A stretch of DNA of 64,000 nucleotides from the NCBI GenBank assembly GCA_051209155.1, contig JBPJGB010000001.1. One strand, 5' to 3'. The stretch comes from Actomonas sp051209155. Lineage in GTDB: Bacteria; Verrucomicrobiota; Verrucomicrobiia; Opitutales; Opitutaceae. The notes under the pieces are model-generated. The model saw nothing but the letters and a program-made list of their open reading frames with translations, made no database searches and was not told the origin of the DNA. Positions 61,759 through 64,000 of this stretch are shown here, one piece after another (position 1 is the first letter of the stretch; each line of letters opens with the position of its first letter). A program made the position numbers and the translations under genes.

Positions 61759-64000
61759 TCACTCCGCGCGCAGCGAGGTCATCGGATCGACCTTGCTCGC
61801 GCGGCGAGCGGGGAGGAAGCAGGCGAGGGCGCCGACCAGCAGGAGCAGCCCGGCGACGCCGAGGTAGGTGGTGGGATCGAGGGCGTCGACCTCGTAGAGT
61901 TGCAGTTGCACGAGGTGGGCGGCGAAGCCGGCGCCGATGGCGCCGAGCAGCAGGCCCAGCCCGATGATGCGCAGGCCGTCGCCCAGCACGAGCCGGACGA
62001 CGTCGCGGGCCGCCGCGCCGAGGGCGAGGCGGATGCCCATCTCGCGGGTGCGTTGGTTCACGCTGTAGGCCATGACGCCGTAGATGCCCACGCAGGCGAG
62101 CAGCAGCGCGGCGCCGGCGAAGAGGCCAAGGAGGGTGAGCATCATGGTGCGGAATTGCAGGGTGCCTGCGGCCATGTCCTCCAGAGTGCGCAATTGGTGG
62201 ATCGGCAGGTCGGGGTTCACGCGGGCGACCGCGGCGCGCACCGCGGAGCCGAGCGACTCAGGCGGGAGTTGGGCACGCACGACGAAGTGGGTGCTCCACG
62301 GGAAGTGAGCCAGCGGAATGAAGACCTGCCGGAAGGGTTCGTTGTCCACCGCGAAGCGGCGGGAGTCCGCCACGACGCCGACGATCTCGTAGGGTTCGCG
62401 TTTGAAGAGGATGTGGTGGCCGAGCGGGTTCTCCCCCGCCTCGAAGAAACGGTCGATGACCGACTGGTTGACGAGCATGACCTTGGGGGCGTCGACCCGG
62501 TTGTCGGCGTCGGTGAGGTCGCGCCCGCGCAGCAGTGGTGTGCGCATGGCTTCGAAGTAACCCGGCGATACGGCGTCGAAACCGGCCACGATGTTGTTGT
62601 CGGGTTCGAGGCGGTCGGCGCGCTGGATGGAGTCGCCGTAGAAGCGATTGCCGTTGAGAGGCATGTTGCTGATGAAGCCCGCGCGCTCGACGCCGGGGAT
62701 GGCGCGCAGCTCGGTCAGGACCTGATCGGCGAAGCGAATGCGGTCGTCGACCGTGCGAGCGGTTTCGCCGGCGTTGTTGAGGCGGAAGGTGAGGGCGCCG
62801 GCGGTCTGGAAACCGACGTCGGCTGACGAAGCCTTGAAGAAACTCCGCATGAGCAGACCGGCGACGACGAGCAGCACGACGGTGAGGCCGGTCTCGGCGA
62901 TGATGAGGGCCGACTGGGCGCGCTTGCGTTTGCCGGCGCTGCCGCTGCGGCCGCCGTCCTTGATGGATTCCGCGACATCGCGGCCGGCGGCGCGCAGCGC
63001 CGGCAGCAGGCCGAAGATCAGCCCGGTGAGCACCGAGGCGCCGAGGGCGAAGACGAGCACCGTGCCGTCCACGCCGATCTCCAGTCGTTGGATGTTGGAT
63101 ACACCGATGAAGACCGTGAGCGGATTGATCGCCACCGTGGCCAGCGCGATGCCGGCCGCGCCGCCGAGGACCGCCAGGAGCAGGCTCTCGGTCAGCATCT
63201 GCCGGATGATGCGGCCCTTGGTGGCACCGAGCGCGAGCCGCAGGGCCAATTCGCCGCGGCGGGCGGAGGTCTTGGCGAGGAGCAGGTTGGCGACGTTGGC
63301 GCAGGCGATGAGCAGCACCACGCCGACGGACCAGAGCAGGAGGTTGAGCGGTTGGCGGGCGCCGCCGAACATGCTCTCCTGCAGCGAGGTCACGGCGACG
63401 GTCCACTCCTTCTTCCGATCCGGATAGAGGTGGTTGATGCTTTGCTTGGCGGCGGTGAGCTGGGCGGCGGCAGTCTCGGGCGCGACGCCGGGTTTGAGGC
63501 GACCGAAGGTGGTGGTGACGTAGTGGTAGTTGCGGGTCTGCTTCTGCGGGTCGTTGAACAGGCCGGTGGGGGAAAGGAATTGCACGTCGGGATCGAGCAG
63601 GGCGTCGGGCGGCAGCACACCGATGATCTCAAACCCCTCGCCGTCGAAGGTGAGGAACTTGCCCAGCACATCGGGCGCGCCGTTGAAGGTTTCCTGCCAG
63701 AAGCGGTGGCTGAGGATGACGATGTTCTCGTTGGCGCCGGCGACATCGTCCTCGGGGCGGAAATCGCGGCCGAGCGTGGGGCGCAGGCCGAAGAGGCTCA
63801 GGTAGCCCGGGGTAACTTCGAGGCCGTTGATGATGCGAGGGTCGCCGTGGCCGGTGAGGGTGAAGGCCATCGCGTGGATCGCGGCCATCGACTCGAAGTG
63901 GACGTTGCTGTTCTGCCAATCGAGGAAGGTGCCGCCGCAGGAACCACCGGCGGCGCCCGGCGCGGGCGCTTCGTCGATCTGCATGATGCGTTCGGAATCG
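61759..64000 (-). CDS. MacB/FtsX-type ABC permease (ADOP-like), 5' end missing
   Basis: The frame is open to the right edge, so about 747 residues of the C-terminal part are visible. It shows two MacB periplasmic-core/FtsX modules: GNFLDW-type opening (GTFLDWQNSNVHFESMAAIH), RPTLGRDFRPEDD, four-helix FtsX blocks (LLIACANVANLLLAK; LLLACVGIYGVMAY), and the C-terminal PARRASKVDPMTSLRAE motif. The fused double permease of about 800 residues is the ADOP type, common in acidobacteria and verrucomicrobia and without an adjacent ATPase gene in view. It probably exports macrolides, lipoproteins or peptides. The true start is beyond the window. Confidence 0.88.
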   Translation of the reverse strand, partial: DSERIMQIDEAPAPGAAGGSCGGTFLDWQNSNVHFESMAAIHAMAFTLTGHGDPRIINGLEVTPGYLSLFGLRPTLGRDFRPEDDVAGANENIVILSHRFWQETFNGAPDVLGKFLTFDGEGFEIIGVLPPDALLDPDVQFLSPTGLFNDPQKQTRNYHYVTTTFGRLKPGVAPETAAAQLTAAKQSINHLYPDRKKEWTVAVTSLQESMFGGARQPLNLLLWSVGVVLLIACANVANLLLAKTSARRGELALRLALGATKGRIIRQMLTESLLLAVLGGAAGIALATVAINPLTVFIGVSNIQRLEIGVDGTVLVFALGASVLTGLIFGLLPALRAAGRDVAESIKDGGRSGSAGKRKRAQSALIIAETGLTVVLLVVAGLLMRSFFKASSADVGFQTAGALTFRLNNAGETARTVDDRIRFADQVLTELRAIPGVERAGFISNMPLNGNRFYGDSIQRADRLEPDNNIVAGFDAVSPGYFEAMRTPLLRGRDLTDADNRVDAPKVMLVNQSVIDRFFEAGENPLGHHILFKREPYEIVGVVADSRRFAVDNEPFRQVFIPLAHFPWSTHFVVRAQLPPESLGSAVRAAVARVNPDLPIHQLRTLEDMAAGTLQFRTMMLTLLGLFAGAALLLACVGIYGVMAYSVNQRTREMGIRLALGAAARDVVRLVLGDGLRIIGLGLLLGAIGAGFAAHLVQLQLYEVDALDPTTYLGVAGLLLLVGALACFLPARRASKVDPMTSLRAE

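Overview
The window is high-GC bacterial chromosome that most resembles an Opitutaceae-type Verrucomicrobiota. This is inferred from a combination of features: PEP-CTERM and fasciclin/CHRD exported proteins, the roughly 120-residue exported repeats (RGIGP, NDDW) common in Opitutus-like genomes, a bacterial omega subunit, PPi-dependent phosphofructokinase, 2-oxoacid:ferredoxin oxidoreductase, and intergenic spaces filled with modular palindromic repeats. No rRNA, tRNA, CRISPR or prophage was seen. About 50 protein genes are supported, mostly in short operons.

Layout. 0-7 kb (minus strand): a partial 2OG-Fe(II) oxygenase-like gene, a POT peptide transporter, an exported peroxiredoxin-like protein, a PEP-CTERM protein translationally coupled to a Cys-rich membrane protein, and PPi-PFK. 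7-14 kb: a hybrid histidine kinase divergent from a two-gene mannosylglycerate pathway (mpgS, mpgP), an HTH-like gene and a second hybrid kinase. 14.4-18.9 kb: an operon of CHASE2-adenylate cyclase, FecR-like protein and beta-barrel protein. 19-23.4 kb: RNase PH and korAB. 23.6-26.7 kb: two paralogous polysaccharide-export proteins flanking an exported GGS-linker protein. 26.9-32.3 kb: CoA-transferase, thymidine kinase, ClC channel, methyltransferase and a small membrane-protein pair. 32.6-38.4 kb: GH26 mannanase-like enzyme, YheT-type hydrolase, and an AraC regulator followed by NmrA-like, DUF4345-like and DUF1772-like genes. 38.8-44.9 kb: rpoZ with two small genes, a REC-kinase protein, an EEP-family protein, a LysE exporter and an AIM24-like protein.

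44.9-47.3 kb is the most foreign stretch. Three small AT-richer ORFs on one strand are separated by two structured sites that look like integron attC recombination sites, followed by a 3'-truncated IS110 transposase. That fragment ends in the first copy of a 273-bp tandem duplication, whose second copy carries the start of a large hybrid sensor kinase. No integrase gene is present in the window, so this looks like a small integrase-less cassette cluster (CALIN-like).

47.3-64 kb: the sensor kinase, a DUF6483-like protein, NhaA, a 200-bp-period tandem array of nested palindromes (52.2-52.9 kb), an Ala-rich exported protein, a small membrane protein, a pectate-lyase-fold protein, a CHRD/FAS1 protein, a methyl-accepting chemotaxis protein, a DUF1579-like exported protein and a MacB/FtsX-type permease cut by the window edge.

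The other striking theme is the intergenic repeats. At least four palindromic modules recur in different combinations at a dozen places. Some of this sequence appears to have been recruited into protein C-termini, and in one case into a ribosome-binding site.
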